In this document: positions 19,661 to 28,806 of the stretch, one piece after another
How the letters are laid out: the number at the start of each line of letters is the position of its first letter
Numbering within the stretch: position 1 is the first letter of the stretch
Assembly (NCBI GenBank): GCA_929200405.1
Contig: CAKMZF010000007.1
Span: 3,255 to 40,531 of the forward strand
DNA length: 37,277 nucleotides
Direction of reading: 5' to 3'
From: an uncultured Gammaproteobacteria bacterium
Lineage (GTDB): Bacteria; Pseudomonadota; Gammaproteobacteria; Cardiobacteriales; CAKMZF01
Made by a program: the position numbers and the translations under genes
The notes under the pieces: generated by a model
Databases searched by the model: none
What the model was told of the DNA's origin: nothing
Seen by the model: the letters and a program-made list of their open reading frames with translations, nothing else

Positions 19661-21349
19661 GTGGGTAACCTACCTGAAATCAACAAACATCCATTAATAA
19701 CAGAAGCGGCTCAGCTTCTAGAACAAAAGAAAATTGATCGTCGTGAGTTTCTACGCACTGCGACCTGTTTAGGAATGTCTGCAACGGCTGCTTATACGGT
19801 AGCGGGACAATTGACAGGTACTGGTCTGATGCCGGAAGCGAAAGCTGAAGGGAAGAAAGGTGGCACTTTACGTGTTGGTATGCAAGTGCAAAAAATGGAA
19901 GATCCAGCAACCTATTCTTGGGTGCAAATGTCAAACCAATCGCGCCATACAATTGAGCATTTAACTATTACTAAACCTGATAACACAACACACCCAATGC
20001 TTGCTGAAAGTTGGGATGTTTCAGATGATTTGAAAACTTGGACTTTTAACTTGCGTAAAGGCGTTAAATGGCATAACGGTGATGATTTTACCGCTGATGA
20101 TGTTATCGCCAATGTTGAGCGTTGGGCAGATCCGGCAACAGGTTCATCGAACACAGGCCTCGCATCAATCAGCGCATTGCTTGAAGAAGTAGACAGTGGT
20201 GAGAAAGATGAAGATGGCAAGCCTAAGATGGTTCAGCAACTTCGTGAAGGTGCGGTAGAGAAAGTTGATGATTACACAGTGAAATTTAATCTTTCAAAAG
20301 CGGTACTTTCTATGGCTGAGGATATGTACAACTATCCAACAGCAATTTTGCATCGTTCATTCAAACCGCCTTTCTCTGATAACCCAATTGGTACAGGTCC
20401 ATACGCACTTGTAGAGTTAGCTGTAAATGATAAATGCATCCTTAAGCGTGCAGAAAACCATGATTACTGGGGCGATGATCCGTATTTAGATGAGATTCAC
20501 TACTTCCATTATGATTCAGAGAACTTACTGACGGCATTTGCGGCTGGTGATGTGGATGCAATTTACGAGTTTGGTGGTGAGCAGATGGAATTTGCTGAAG
20601 CACTAGACGGTCAGATTATTGCAGCTAAAACAGGTCAGGCGTTAATCTGCCGTATGCAAGTAGACAAACCGCCATTTGATAATCCTAAGGTTAGAGAAGC
20701 CATTGTAAAAGCAGTAGATAACAAAGCTATTAATGACTTAGTTTTCCCTACTGGGGGGCTAGTTGGTGAGAACCATCACGTTGCCAGTATTCATCCAGAG
20801 TACTTTGCATTACCTGCACTAAAGCGCGATGTTGAAGGTGCTAAAGCATTGCTATCAGAAGCGGGTTTTGCTGATGGTCTTGAGATTACGATTGATGTAG
20901 GTAATACCAGCGGTATTTTTCACCAGACAATAGCCGAAGCTATGCGTGATCAACTTGCAGAAGTTGGTGTTAAGCTAAATGTAAATGTACTACCAGCGTC
21001 GAAGTTCTGGGAAATTTGGGACAAAAATCCGTTCTGTGCAACACAGTGGACTCATCGCCCACTAGGCACTATGTGTCTAGGCCTTGCCTATCGTGCAGGG
21101 GTAAGCTGGAATGAAGCACACTATAACAACCCAGAGTTTGATGCCGCGCTAGATGCAGCAGAAGCTTTGGTAGATGTGGAGAAGCGTCGTGCCGCAATGG
21201 AGAAGGTTGAGTCAATTTTGCAAGGCGATAACATCATGCTACAGCCAACCTTTAACCCTGTATTTACAATAGCTGGTAATAATATTAAAAATTACCCTCC
21301 TCACCCAACGCAATATCATCAGTACAACGAAGTTTGGATTGACGCATAA
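19661..21349 (+). CDS. ABC transporter substrate-binding protein (peptide/nickel, SBP family 5) with twin-arginine signal
   Basis: 562 aa, GTG start; [24 protein letters not shown] Tat-type signal; [37 protein letters not shown]_bac_5 signature; followed by permeases and ATPase. Confidence 0.93.
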   Translation: MGNLPEINKHPLITEAAQLLEQKKIDRREFLRTATCLGMSATAAYTVAGQLTGTGLMPEAKAEGKKGGTLRVGMQVQKMEDPATYSWVQMSNQSRHTIEHLTITKPDNTTHPMLAESWDVSDDLKTWTFNLRKGVKWHNGDDFTADDVIANVERWADPATGSSNTGLASISALLEEVDSGEKDEDGKPKMVQQLREGAVEKVDDYTVKFNLSKAVLSMAEDMYNYPTAILHRSFKPPFSDNPIGTGPYALVELAVNDKCILKRAENHDYWGDDPYLDEIHYFHYDSENLLTAFAAGDVDAIYEFGGEQMEFAEALDGQIIAAKTGQALICRMQVDKPPFDNPKVREAIVKAVDNKAINDLVFPTGGLVGENHHVASIHPEYFALPALKRDVEGAKALLSEAGFADGLEITIDVGNTSGIFHQTIAEAMRDQLAEVGVKLNVNVLPASKFWEIWDKNPFCATQWTHRPLGTMCLGLAYRAGVSWNEAHYNNPEFDAALDAAEALVDVEKRRAAMEKVESILQGDNIMLQPTFNPVFTIAGNNIKNYPPHPTQYHQYNEVWIDA

Positions 21350-21358
21350 GCGATTGAT

Positions 21359-21392
21359 AAAAAATGCCCCGATATGCTGGGGCATTTTTTTC
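21359..21392 (+). terminator. Intrinsic terminator between the SBP gene and the permease genes
   Basis: aaaaaATGCCCCgatatgctGGGGCATttttttctg: stem ATGCCCC/GGGGCAT plus T-tract. Confidence 0.85.
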
Positions 21393-21567
21393 TGCTTTAT
21401 ATTCTTAGCTTAGAAAAGACTGTTGAAGAGATCAGTAGAAGTAAATTTCCAATAGAGCCAATATAGAGCAATTTGGCGTAGGAGATTTGATAAAACTGAG
21501 ATGACAAAAAAGACTATAGTAAATAGTCCCTCTAGCTACCAATAACTATAATTAGGAGAGCCTAGAC

Positions 21568-22509
21568 GTGATAAAACTTATTGCGAAACGTTTGGTGTCC
21601 ATGCTTGTCATTATGTTTATTATCTCGTTAATTATCTTTACGATATTTGACTCGGATAAAATGAAGGCACAGATTGCTACCAGTGAACTCGGTGGTTTTC
21701 AGGCATCAGCTTTAATCAAGAACCCAGAAGCCTACGCTGAATGGCAGGAGAAAAACGGGTTAAATAAAACATATACTGAATGGGCCTCTGGCATCCTTAA
21801 AGGGGATTTTGGTCATTCCCGTGAAAAGAACACCGATGTCGGTCCGTTGCTGGCTGAGCGCTTGGGAAATACCGGTATTCTTGCAGGATTAGTCTTTCTA
21901 TTTATGATTCCCATTGCATTAGTGCTTGGGGTAATTGCAGGGATGAAAGAGGGCAGTATTCAGGATCGAGTAGTGACCTTTATTTCGGTTTTGACAACAT
22001 CTATTCCAGAAATAGCCACAGCGGTATTCTTGATCGTTATTTTTGGTTTATTTCTAAAGTGGTTCCCATTAAATGCAGCAATGAACTCTGGTTGGGATTG
22101 GAGTGCTTTAGTGCTGCCGGTAATGGCATTAGTGATATATGATTTTGGCTATGTTGCCCGAATGACCCGCGCTTCTATGGCTGATGTTATGCAATCTCAT
22201 TACATAAGAACTGCGGTGTTAAAAGGTCTTCCTAAGAAGCGCGTGATATTAAAGCATGCACTAAGAAATGCTTTAATTGCGCCATTTACGGTTATTGTTC
22301 TGCAAATTAACTGGTTGTTATCTGGGGTTGTCGTGATAGAAGTAATCTTTGAATACGATGGCTTTGGTAAGCTATTACTGCAAGCGGCATTGTTTGGAGA
22401 TGTTGATGTGATTCAAGCGGCTACTTTGGTTGCGGTATTTGTTGCAGTATTTTCGCAGATAATTTCGGATGTGGGCTATACCTTGCTCAATCCTAGAATT
22501 CGTTTTTAG
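21568..22509 (+). CDS. ABC transporter permease (DppB/OppB type)
   Basis: 313 aa, GTG start; multi-TM; BPD_transp signature YVARMTRASMADVMQSHYIRTAVLKGLPKKRVILKHALRNALIAPFTVI. Confidence 0.93.
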   Translation: MIKLIAKRLVSMLVIMFIISLIIFTIFDSDKMKAQIATSELGGFQASALIKNPEAYAEWQEKNGLNKTYTEWASGILKGDFGHSREKNTDVGPLLAERLGNTGILAGLVFLFMIPIALVLGVIAGMKEGSIQDRVVTFISVLTTSIPEIATAVFLIVIFGLFLKWFPLNAAMNSGWDWSALVLPVMALVIYDFGYVARMTRASMADVMQSHYIRTAVLKGLPKKRVILKHALRNALIAPFTVIVLQINWLLSGVVVIEVIFEYDGFGKLLLQAALFGDVDVIQAATLVAVFVAVFSQIISDVGYTLLNPRIRF

Positions 22510-22518
22510 GAGTAGGCC

Positions 22519-23541
22519 ATGAATATAAATAATAATGTGGTTGAAAAAACACTAATGCAAAAGCTGACTTCCTTAAAAGTAACTTTTGCGCTTATTTTCC
22601 TTATGTGGGTACCATTAGTTGCTTTTGTTATACTAGGCGGTAGCCCCAGCAATGCAGATTATAATTGGTTGCTATACCCAGCAATACCAGCTGCGGTTTT
22701 GCTGTACTTGATTTGTATGATTTCTTGGCGTGAATCGTGGATAGCCATGTTAGGCTGCACATTAGTTTTCTTCTGGTTAATTGTCGCAGTCTGTGTGCCT
22801 TTCTTGCCACTGATTGATCCCAACAAGCCGATTGCACCGTATGTTGGTATTATGTCAGAGAAGAAAGATATCTTCTTTTGGCTTGGTACCGACTTTAAAG
22901 GTCGCGATATGCTATCCAGAGTGCTCTGGGGCTGCCAAAGAGTGATCGTATGGGGCGTTACCGCTACACTTATCGCTTATATTATTGGGGCCATATTAGG
23001 CTTGCTAGCTGGTTATGTGTCAGGCTGGATGGACGAGTTTATCTCGTTTGTTTGCAATATTTTATTGTCTTTCCCTATTATGGTGCTTTTCATCTTGATT
23101 CTTACCTTTATGGGAGCCAGTGGATTTAATATTATTGTCGCTGTTACTTTTGCTTCGGCACCTGCGATTATGAGAATTGTCCGTGGACTGACCTATGATA
23201 TTAAATCTCGTGATTATGTATTTGCAGCACAGACCAGAGGCGAGTCGCCATGGTACATCATGGTGATTGAATTATTGCCAAATGTTCGCGGGCCAATCAT
23301 TGTAGATGCTTGTTTACGTCTGGGCTATACCACCGTTGCGATTACAACATTGACATTCCTAGGCCTAGGTCTTCAACCTCCGGATCCTGACTGGGGTCTA
23401 ATGATCAAAGAGGCCGCGCCTCAAGCAAAGCTACTGAAGTTTGCTTATATGCTGGTCATTCCATCCATCGCCGTCTCGACGCTAATTTTAGGTTTTAACC
23501 TAATGGCAGATGGATTGCGTGAAATGAGCTTGAGAGACTAA
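22519..23541 (+). CDS. ABC transporter permease (DppC/OppC type)
   Basis: 340 aa; WLGTDFKGRDMLSRVLWGCQRVIVWGVTATLIAYIIGAILGLLAGYVSGWMDE; TLTFLGLGLQPPDPDWGLMIKEA. Confidence 0.93.
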   Translation: MNINNNVVEKTLMQKLTSLKVTFALIFLMWVPLVAFVILGGSPSNADYNWLLYPAIPAAVLLYLICMISWRESWIAMLGCTLVFFWLIVAVCVPFLPLIDPNKPIAPYVGIMSEKKDIFFWLGTDFKGRDMLSRVLWGCQRVIVWGVTATLIAYIIGAILGLLAGYVSGWMDEFISFVCNILLSFPIMVLFILILTFMGASGFNIIVAVTFASAPAIMRIVRGLTYDIKSRDYVFAAQTRGESPWYIMVIELLPNVRGPIIVDACLRLGYTTVAITTLTFLGLGLQPPDPDWGLMIKEAAPQAKLLKFAYMLVIPSIAVSTLILGFNLMADGLREMSLRD

Positions 23542-25643
23542 TGGAGAATACTATGAATGAACAAACCCCAGTTTTAGAGTGTCGTGATCTCTCTATCTCT
23601 TATTATGTCCGCGCTGGTGAAATCCCTGCTGTTGTTGATTTTAACCTCAAAATTATGCCCGGTGAGTCCATTGGTTTAGTCGGTGAATCTGGTTGTGGTA
23701 AGTCAACCGTTGCTCTTGCGATCATGCAGTATATGGGCAGCAATGGTGGTATTTCTGGTGGGCAAGTGTTGTTCCACGGCAAAGATATGACTACCATGAG
23801 TGATGAAGAGCTTAGGGAGATTCGCGGCTCGCGTATCTCAATGATTTATCAAGAACCTATGGCATCTCTCAATCCGGCCATGAAAATTGGCGAACAACTA
23901 TGCGAAGTGCCAATCTTCCATGAGTCAATCAGTATAGAAGAAGCGCGTGAGCGCTCGATTAAGCTAATTGAGCAGGTGAAGTTGCCAGAGCCTGAGCGCA
24001 TTATGGATTCCTATCCGCATCAGCTCTCAGGTGGTCAGCAGCAGCGTGTAGTCATTGCGATGGCATTGCTATCTAAGCCAGAATTGCTGATATTGGACGA
24101 ACCAACCACCGCGTTGGATGTCACTGTCGAGGCAGGCATTGTTGACTTGGTTAAAACCTTAGCCAAGGAAATGGGCACTTCAATGATCTTTATCTCACAT
24201 AATCTGGGATTGATATTGGAGACTTGCGATCGAATAACGGTTATGTATTCTGGTCAGGCTGTTGAACGTGGTACGGTCAACGAAGTCTTTAACGAGATGT
24301 GGCACCCTTATACTCGCGGGCTATTTAACTCCATACCCTTACCAGGGGCAGATAAGAATAGCCGTCCATTGATTCCTATTCGTGGTCAGATACCTTTACC
24401 TCATTTAAGACCTAAGGGTTGCTATTTTGGGCCACGCTGTGACTTCTTTCGTGAGGGAGTTTGTGATCAGGCTCTGGTGAAAATGCGTTATGCGCCTGAT
24501 AGCACAAGCCAAGAGGCACGTTGCGAACGTCTAGGAGATATTAACTGGGACGAGCAGATAGTCGAAGATTTTTCTGGTGATCCTGCTCCTATTGGGGATG
24601 TGGTACTAGAGCTAAAAGATCTTAAAAAGTACTATGAGATTCGCGATAATAGCTTGAAGGCTTTGGTGACAGGTAAGTCTAAAAGCTATGTAAAAGCAAA
24701 TGAGAGCATGAGCTTTACTGCCAAAGAAGCGGAAACAGTGGCTTTGGTTGGCGAATCTGGATGCGGTAAATCAACCCTAGCAAAAGTGTTGATGGGTTTA
24801 GAGACAGCGACCTCTGGTGAAGTGTTGTTGAATGGAGAAAGCATAGGTAGCGTAGACATTCATAGTAGAAACGCCAGCTTAGTTAGCTTGCTGCAAATGG
24901 TTTTCCAAAATCCTTTTGATACCCTAAATCCCAGCCATACTGTGGGCTCGCAAATCTCAAGAGTTATCCGAAAATTTGAGCCGGGAATCTCTGAAGAAGA
25001 TGCCAACAATAGAGTCTTAGAGCTGCTGGACTTAGTGAAACTGCCACGCGATTTTGCCAATCGCCGTCCCAGACAGCTATCCGGTGGTCAGAAGCAAAGA
25101 GTTGGCATCGCCAGAGCATTTGCTGGTAACCCGAAAGTGGTGGTTGCTGATGAACCAACCTCAGCACTAGATGTGTCGGTGCAGGCTGCGGTAACTGGCT
25201 TGTTGATGGATATCCAAAGAGAGTACAAAACGACACTGGTCTTTATCAGTCATGACCTATCGATTGTGCGTTATCTGGCAGATCGCATCGTGGTAATGTA
25301 TCTGGGGAATATTGTTGAGCAGGGCACAACTGATGAAATCTTTGCGCCACCTTATCACCCATATACCGAAGCGTTGCTTTCTGCCGTGCCGATAGCTGAT
25401 ACGCGTGTTAAAAAACGTAGAATCGTGCTTGAAGGTGAGTTACCTAGTGCTGTAAATCCTCCGTCTGGTTGTCCTTTCCAGACTCGTTGTCCGCGCAAGC
25501 TAGGCAGTATCTGTGAAACCGAAGAACCACCGATTATAGAGGTCAGCAATGGTCATCAGATAGCCTGTCATATTGCTCAGGAAGAGCTGGAAAAAGTTGA
25601 ACCAGTATTGGATTTAACTGACTACAGTGAAGCGGTAGCATAA
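23541..25643 (+). CDS. Fused dipeptide/oligopeptide ABC ATPase (DppD-DppF type, two NBDs)
   Basis: 700 aa; two Walker A (GESGCGKST twice), two LSGGQ signatures (HQLSGGQQQRV, RQLSGGQKQRV), two Walker B (LLILDEPTTALDVT, VVVADEPTSALDVS), two oligo_HPY Cys-rich C-terminal motifs (GCYFGPRCDFF, GCPFQTRCPRK). Confidence 0.95.
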   Translation: MENTMNEQTPVLECRDLSISYYVRAGEIPAVVDFNLKIMPGESIGLVGESGCGKSTVALAIMQYMGSNGGISGGQVLFHGKDMTTMSDEELREIRGSRISMIYQEPMASLNPAMKIGEQLCEVPIFHESISIEEARERSIKLIEQVKLPEPERIMDSYPHQLSGGQQQRVVIAMALLSKPELLILDEPTTALDVTVEAGIVDLVKTLAKEMGTSMIFISHNLGLILETCDRITVMYSGQAVERGTVNEVFNEMWHPYTRGLFNSIPLPGADKNSRPLIPIRGQIPLPHLRPKGCYFGPRCDFFREGVCDQALVKMRYAPDSTSQEARCERLGDINWDEQIVEDFSGDPAPIGDVVLELKDLKKYYEIRDNSLKALVTGKSKSYVKANESMSFTAKEAETVALVGESGCGKSTLAKVLMGLETATSGEVLLNGESIGSVDIHSRNASLVSLLQMVFQNPFDTLNPSHTVGSQISRVIRKFEPGISEEDANNRVLELLDLVKLPRDFANRRPRQLSGGQKQRVGIARAFAGNPKVVVADEPTSALDVSVQAAVTGLLMDIQREYKTTLVFISHDLSIVRYLADRIVVMYLGNIVEQGTTDEIFAPPYHPYTEALLSAVPIADTRVKKRRIVLEGELPSAVNPPSGCPFQTRCPRKLGSICETEEPPIIEVSNGHQIACHIAQEELEKVEPVLDLTDYSEAVA

Positions 25644-25680
25644 ACAGATCATTTGATCATTTATTGCTAGTAAACTTGAT

Positions 25681-25708
25681 AGGTGAAGTCTTAGACTTCA
25701 CCTTTTTA
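25681..25708 (+). terminator. Intrinsic terminator of the peptide ABC operon
   Basis: AGGTGAAGTCttaGACTTCACCTttttatt: perfect 10-bp stem, 3-nt loop, T-tract. Confidence 0.85.
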
Positions 25709-26332
25709 TTGTTTGTTATTTTCGGCTATTTGAATCAAGCGATAACCATCATAAACTCTGGTTATCGTGGTGATAATGCAGAGTAGTGCAAAAATATAGG
25801 CGATTACCGGAAACCACTGTGGAAATAAACAAAACAGCACAAAAAATATGATGGTTTCCGTGCCTTCGGTGATACCTTGCACATAATGAATAGCTTTGTT
25901 GACATGAGACTTATCGGCTATTTGATAGCGCTCTGCCATAGCTGCAAAAGCTAGAAAGCTTGCACCCGTTCCCATAAAGCTAAATAGCAATAGCCCAGCC
26001 GCCACGGCATTCTGTGATGCATTGGCAAATATAAATGCCAGTACTATGCCAGAGTAGAATACAAAATCTAGAACAATATCTAAATAACCTCCAGCATCAG
26101 TGGTGACGCTCTCTCTGGCAATGGCACCGTCTAAGCCATCAAAAATTCGATTGATTAAAATAAAGCATAGTCCCAAGCCAAAATATCCGTTAGCAATTGC
26201 GAGTATGCCCAGCAAACCAACGCCAAAGCCTAATAAGGTGATGGTGTCTGCTTTTATGTGCCATTTCAGCAGAAATCTGGCAATACGAACCATGATAGGC
26301 TTAAGGATTTTATTGGCTTTATTGTCTAACAT
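25706..26332 (-). CDS. CDP-alcohol phosphatidyltransferase family protein (YnjF-like)
   Basis: 208 aa; multi-TM; CDP-OH-P motif DGLDGAIARESVTTDAGGYLDIVLD; overall resembles E. coli YnjF and sits downstream of ynjBCD-like genes. Confidence 0.88.
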   Translation of the reverse strand: MLDNKANKILKPIMVRIARFLLKWHIKADTITLLGFGVGLLGILAIANGYFGLGLCFILINRIFDGLDGAIARESVTTDAGGYLDIVLDFVFYSGIVLAFIFANASQNAVAAGLLLFSFMGTGASFLAFAAMAERYQIADKSHVNKAIHYVQGITEGTETIIFFVLFCLFPQWFPVIAYIFALLCIITTITRVYDGYRLIQIAENNKQ

Positions 26333-26371
26333 AATGATTATTCGGGTTTAGCTTTGAGTGTGGTTAAGTCT

Positions 26372-27007
26372 TTAATTATCTGACAAATGAATAATACGAT
26401 CGTTGAACTGTTCGGGAATATCCTGAGCATCATGAGTCACCAAAATTGTTGGTAATTGTCTCTCGCGAATAGTGTCAAAAGTGAATTGTCGTATTTGTTC
26501 TCTGCGGCTGGCATCTAGTGCTGAGAAAGGCTCATCTAATAATAAGGCTTTGGGCTGCGCTAGCAAGGTCCGCATCAACGAGACTCTGGCTCGCTCTCCA
26601 CCTGATAACGAGCTGATAGGTCGTTGATGGTAATCAGTCAGTCCCGCATCTTTTAAAGCCTGCGTTACCTTTTGCTTGCGATCAGTTTTACGTACTTTGG
26701 GTACTGCCATGAGCAAGTTTTGCTCGGTATTGAGGTGTGAAAATAAGCCATCATCTTGAAACATCAGCCCTAAATTGCGCTGCTCTGGTAATAATTGGTC
26801 AATTCTTTGGTCAAACAGCCACGCTTCGCCTGAGCCATGAAGGGCACTAGCACTGATACCGATTAGCCATTTCAACAATGTAGATTTTCCACTGCCACTG
26901 GGGCCCATAAGCGTAATTATCTCACCCGGTTGGATGTCAAGGGTAATATTATCAATCAGCTTTCTATGTGCTAGCGAAATGGTGACATTTTGTAAAGACA
27001 GTGTCAT
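26372..27007 (-). CDS. ABC transporter ATP-binding protein (YnjD-like)
   Basis: 211 aa; GPSGSGKSTLLKWLIG, LSGGERARVSLMRTLLAQPKALLLDEPFSALD. Confidence 0.92.
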   Translation of the reverse strand: MTLSLQNVTISLAHRKLIDNITLDIQPGEIITLMGPSGSGKSTLLKWLIGISASALHGSGEAWLFDQRIDQLLPEQRNLGLMFQDDGLFSHLNTEQNLLMAVPKVRKTDRKQKVTQALKDAGLTDYHQRPISSLSGGERARVSLMRTLLAQPKALLLDEPFSALDASRREQIRQFTFDTIRERQLPTILVTHDAQDIPEQFNDRIIHLSDN

Positions 27008-28755
27008 TGTGGGGCTTGTTTCCTAGTGGCGGTGGTATTATAAAAACGACTGGCGATAAAAAAGCCAAGTAGCGGAATAGAGCATTGCATTAATGCCATA
27101 ATAGCGACCACTCTGCGATCACCGCCACTGCTGAGCGTGACTGCTTCGGTGGTAATGGTGGCAAAGCGTCCAGCACCGAGCAATAATGTTGTTAGGTACT
27201 GAGCTATGCTTACCGCTAGTGCTAGGGCTAATCCATAGGCAATAGGCGCTTTGAGTTGTGCCAATTTAATCTTTAAGAAAGCCACAATGTAAGAACCTGT
27301 TAATAATCTGGCATGAAGAGTCTGCCATGGGTCATGTGCTAGCCAAGGGCCTTTGAGAACCAAATACACATAGGGTATGGCATATAGTAAATGTCCCAAT
27401 AGAACGGCGGTGAAACTGCCATCTAACCCCAGCTGTATAAACTGAAATTGCACACCCACTAGAAACACCAGAGGCGGTAACAATAGCGGCAAGTACATCA
27501 GTCCAACACTGCTATTAGAGAGCAATTTCGACTGACTGGCCACCAGTAACTCCAACACTGCAATGACAAAGCACACAGAGATAACGGCTGTGCTGACCCC
27601 GAGAATAATAGACTGCGTGATTAACGGTTGAGTTTGCTTGATGGTTTTAAAAATCAAGCTCATTTGCCACTGTGTTGGTAGCGGCGTTTGGAATCGCCAC
27701 CGCCAAGAGAATGCCATGATGATGAGTGTAAGAATTGCTAAGGCGATGATAAGGTAAAAAATAGAACACTGGATATAAGCACTGGTACGACCTAGGGCTA
27801 AAGAGGTTGTGCGTCTACCGTTAAATTGCCAAGCCTTGAAACAAGTCGCGATAATCTTTTCTATAAACAACCAAGAGGCAAAACTTAGAATAACCACAGC
27901 AGCCAATATAAGTGCACCAGCAGAGGCAATAAGCTGATGATTAGGTTCGGCATCTGTAAATAATTGCCAGACTAATACTGGCAGCGATGGCGGTGTGTTC
28001 GGCCCTAGAATTAAGCTGATTTCTACCACAGCTAGGCTATAGCTGAGCACAATGAAAATAGGCAATTTGCTCTGTTGATAAATGGGTTGAAATAGAATTT
28101 TCCACCAAATGGCAGCAGGTCGGTAGCCCATAGTCATGCCATGTTGCTGATAGTTGTGAAGCGGAATTTGCGAGCTGGCACTTAAAAAGCTCATCACTAA
28201 AAATGCAGATTCTTTAAGGGCTAAGCCAAGAATTAATGCTAGCCCATAGGGGTCATGTAGTGTTATCCAATTTGGTGGGCGTTCAAAGCCTGTTAGCCAA
28301 GGTGAAAGCCATCGCAGTAGGCTACCACTTGGGGCGATCAACAAAGCAAGGCTAATGGCAAAAGCGACATGTGGAAACGAGATCATCCACTGACTAAAAA
28401 CCATAATTAATTTGCTAACCCTGCTGCTTGATTTGGTCGTTGTATTGGCGAGTAACAATACCTGACAGATATTGCTGGCAATAAAAACGGCTAGTGCCGT
28501 GCTGGCTAGACCAACCCATAACGCTAATACTATGGATTTACCGACACCGGGATAAGTAAAAAAATCCTTAAAATAGTTAAATGTCAAACTGCTGTTAGCT
28601 GTGGCTGAAATGGCACTTTGATTAGAAAATGCGACAACCGCAGTGTTTAAAAAACCAGCGATCAACGGATAGCCAAAAACACACAGCAAAAAACAGGCGA
28701 TCACAGTGCTTATCTGTGATCGCCTTTTGGCAGCAGGTAAAGAGAGATTAATCAA
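27004..28755 (-). CDS. ABC transporter permease, double-length (YnjC-like)
   Basis: 583 aa; two permease-like halves with many TMs; start codon is TTG; 4-nt overlap with the downstream ATPase gene. Confidence 0.87.
   Translation of the reverse strand: MINLSLPAAKRRSQISTVIACFLLCVFGYPLIAGFLNTAVVAFSNQSAISATANSSLTFNYFKDFFTYPGVGKSIVLALWVGLASTALAVFIASNICQVLLLANTTTKSSSRVSKLIMVFSQWMISFPHVAFAISLALLIAPSGSLLRWLSPWLTGFERPPNWITLHDPYGLALILGLALKESAFLVMSFLSASSQIPLHNYQQHGMTMGYRPAAIWWKILFQPIYQQSKLPIFIVLSYSLAVVEISLILGPNTPPSLPVLVWQLFTDAEPNHQLIASAGALILAAVVILSFASWLFIEKIIATCFKAWQFNGRRTTSLALGRTSAYIQCSIFYLIIALAILTLIIMAFSWRWRFQTPLPTQWQMSLIFKTIKQTQPLITQSIILGVSTAVISVCFVIAVLELLVASQSKLLSNSSVGLMYLPLLLPPLVFLVGVQFQFIQLGLDGSFTAVLLGHLLYAIPYVYLVLKGPWLAHDPWQTLHARLLTGSYIVAFLKIKLAQLKAPIAYGLALALAVSIAQYLTTLLLGAGRFATITTEAVTLSSGGDRRVVAIMALMQCSIPLLGFFIASRFYNTTATRKQAPQ
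28687..28725 (-). terminator. Intrinsic-terminator-like element within the 5' end of the ynjC-like ORF (sense strand)
   Basis: Minus strand: AGGCGATCACAG-ATAAGCA-CTGTGATCGCCT-G-TTTTTT; perfect 12-bp stem, 7-nt loop, T6 tract. Confidence 0.7.
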
Positions 28756-28806
28756 TTGACTGGCATGCCCTTATAGCTGTACTTATCAGGCTAGATGAAT
28801 GCGCAA

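Noticed and set aside
19680-20220. Minus-strand ORFs (90 and 102 aa) antisense to the SBP gene
   Set aside because: Shadow ORFs of a strongly supported coding sequence.
28695-28725. Palindrome considered as a CRP site
   Set aside because: The half-sites are oriented TCACA...TGTGA (inverted relative to the CRP consensus TGTGA-N6-TCACA); a T-tract downstream on the sense strand fits a terminator better.
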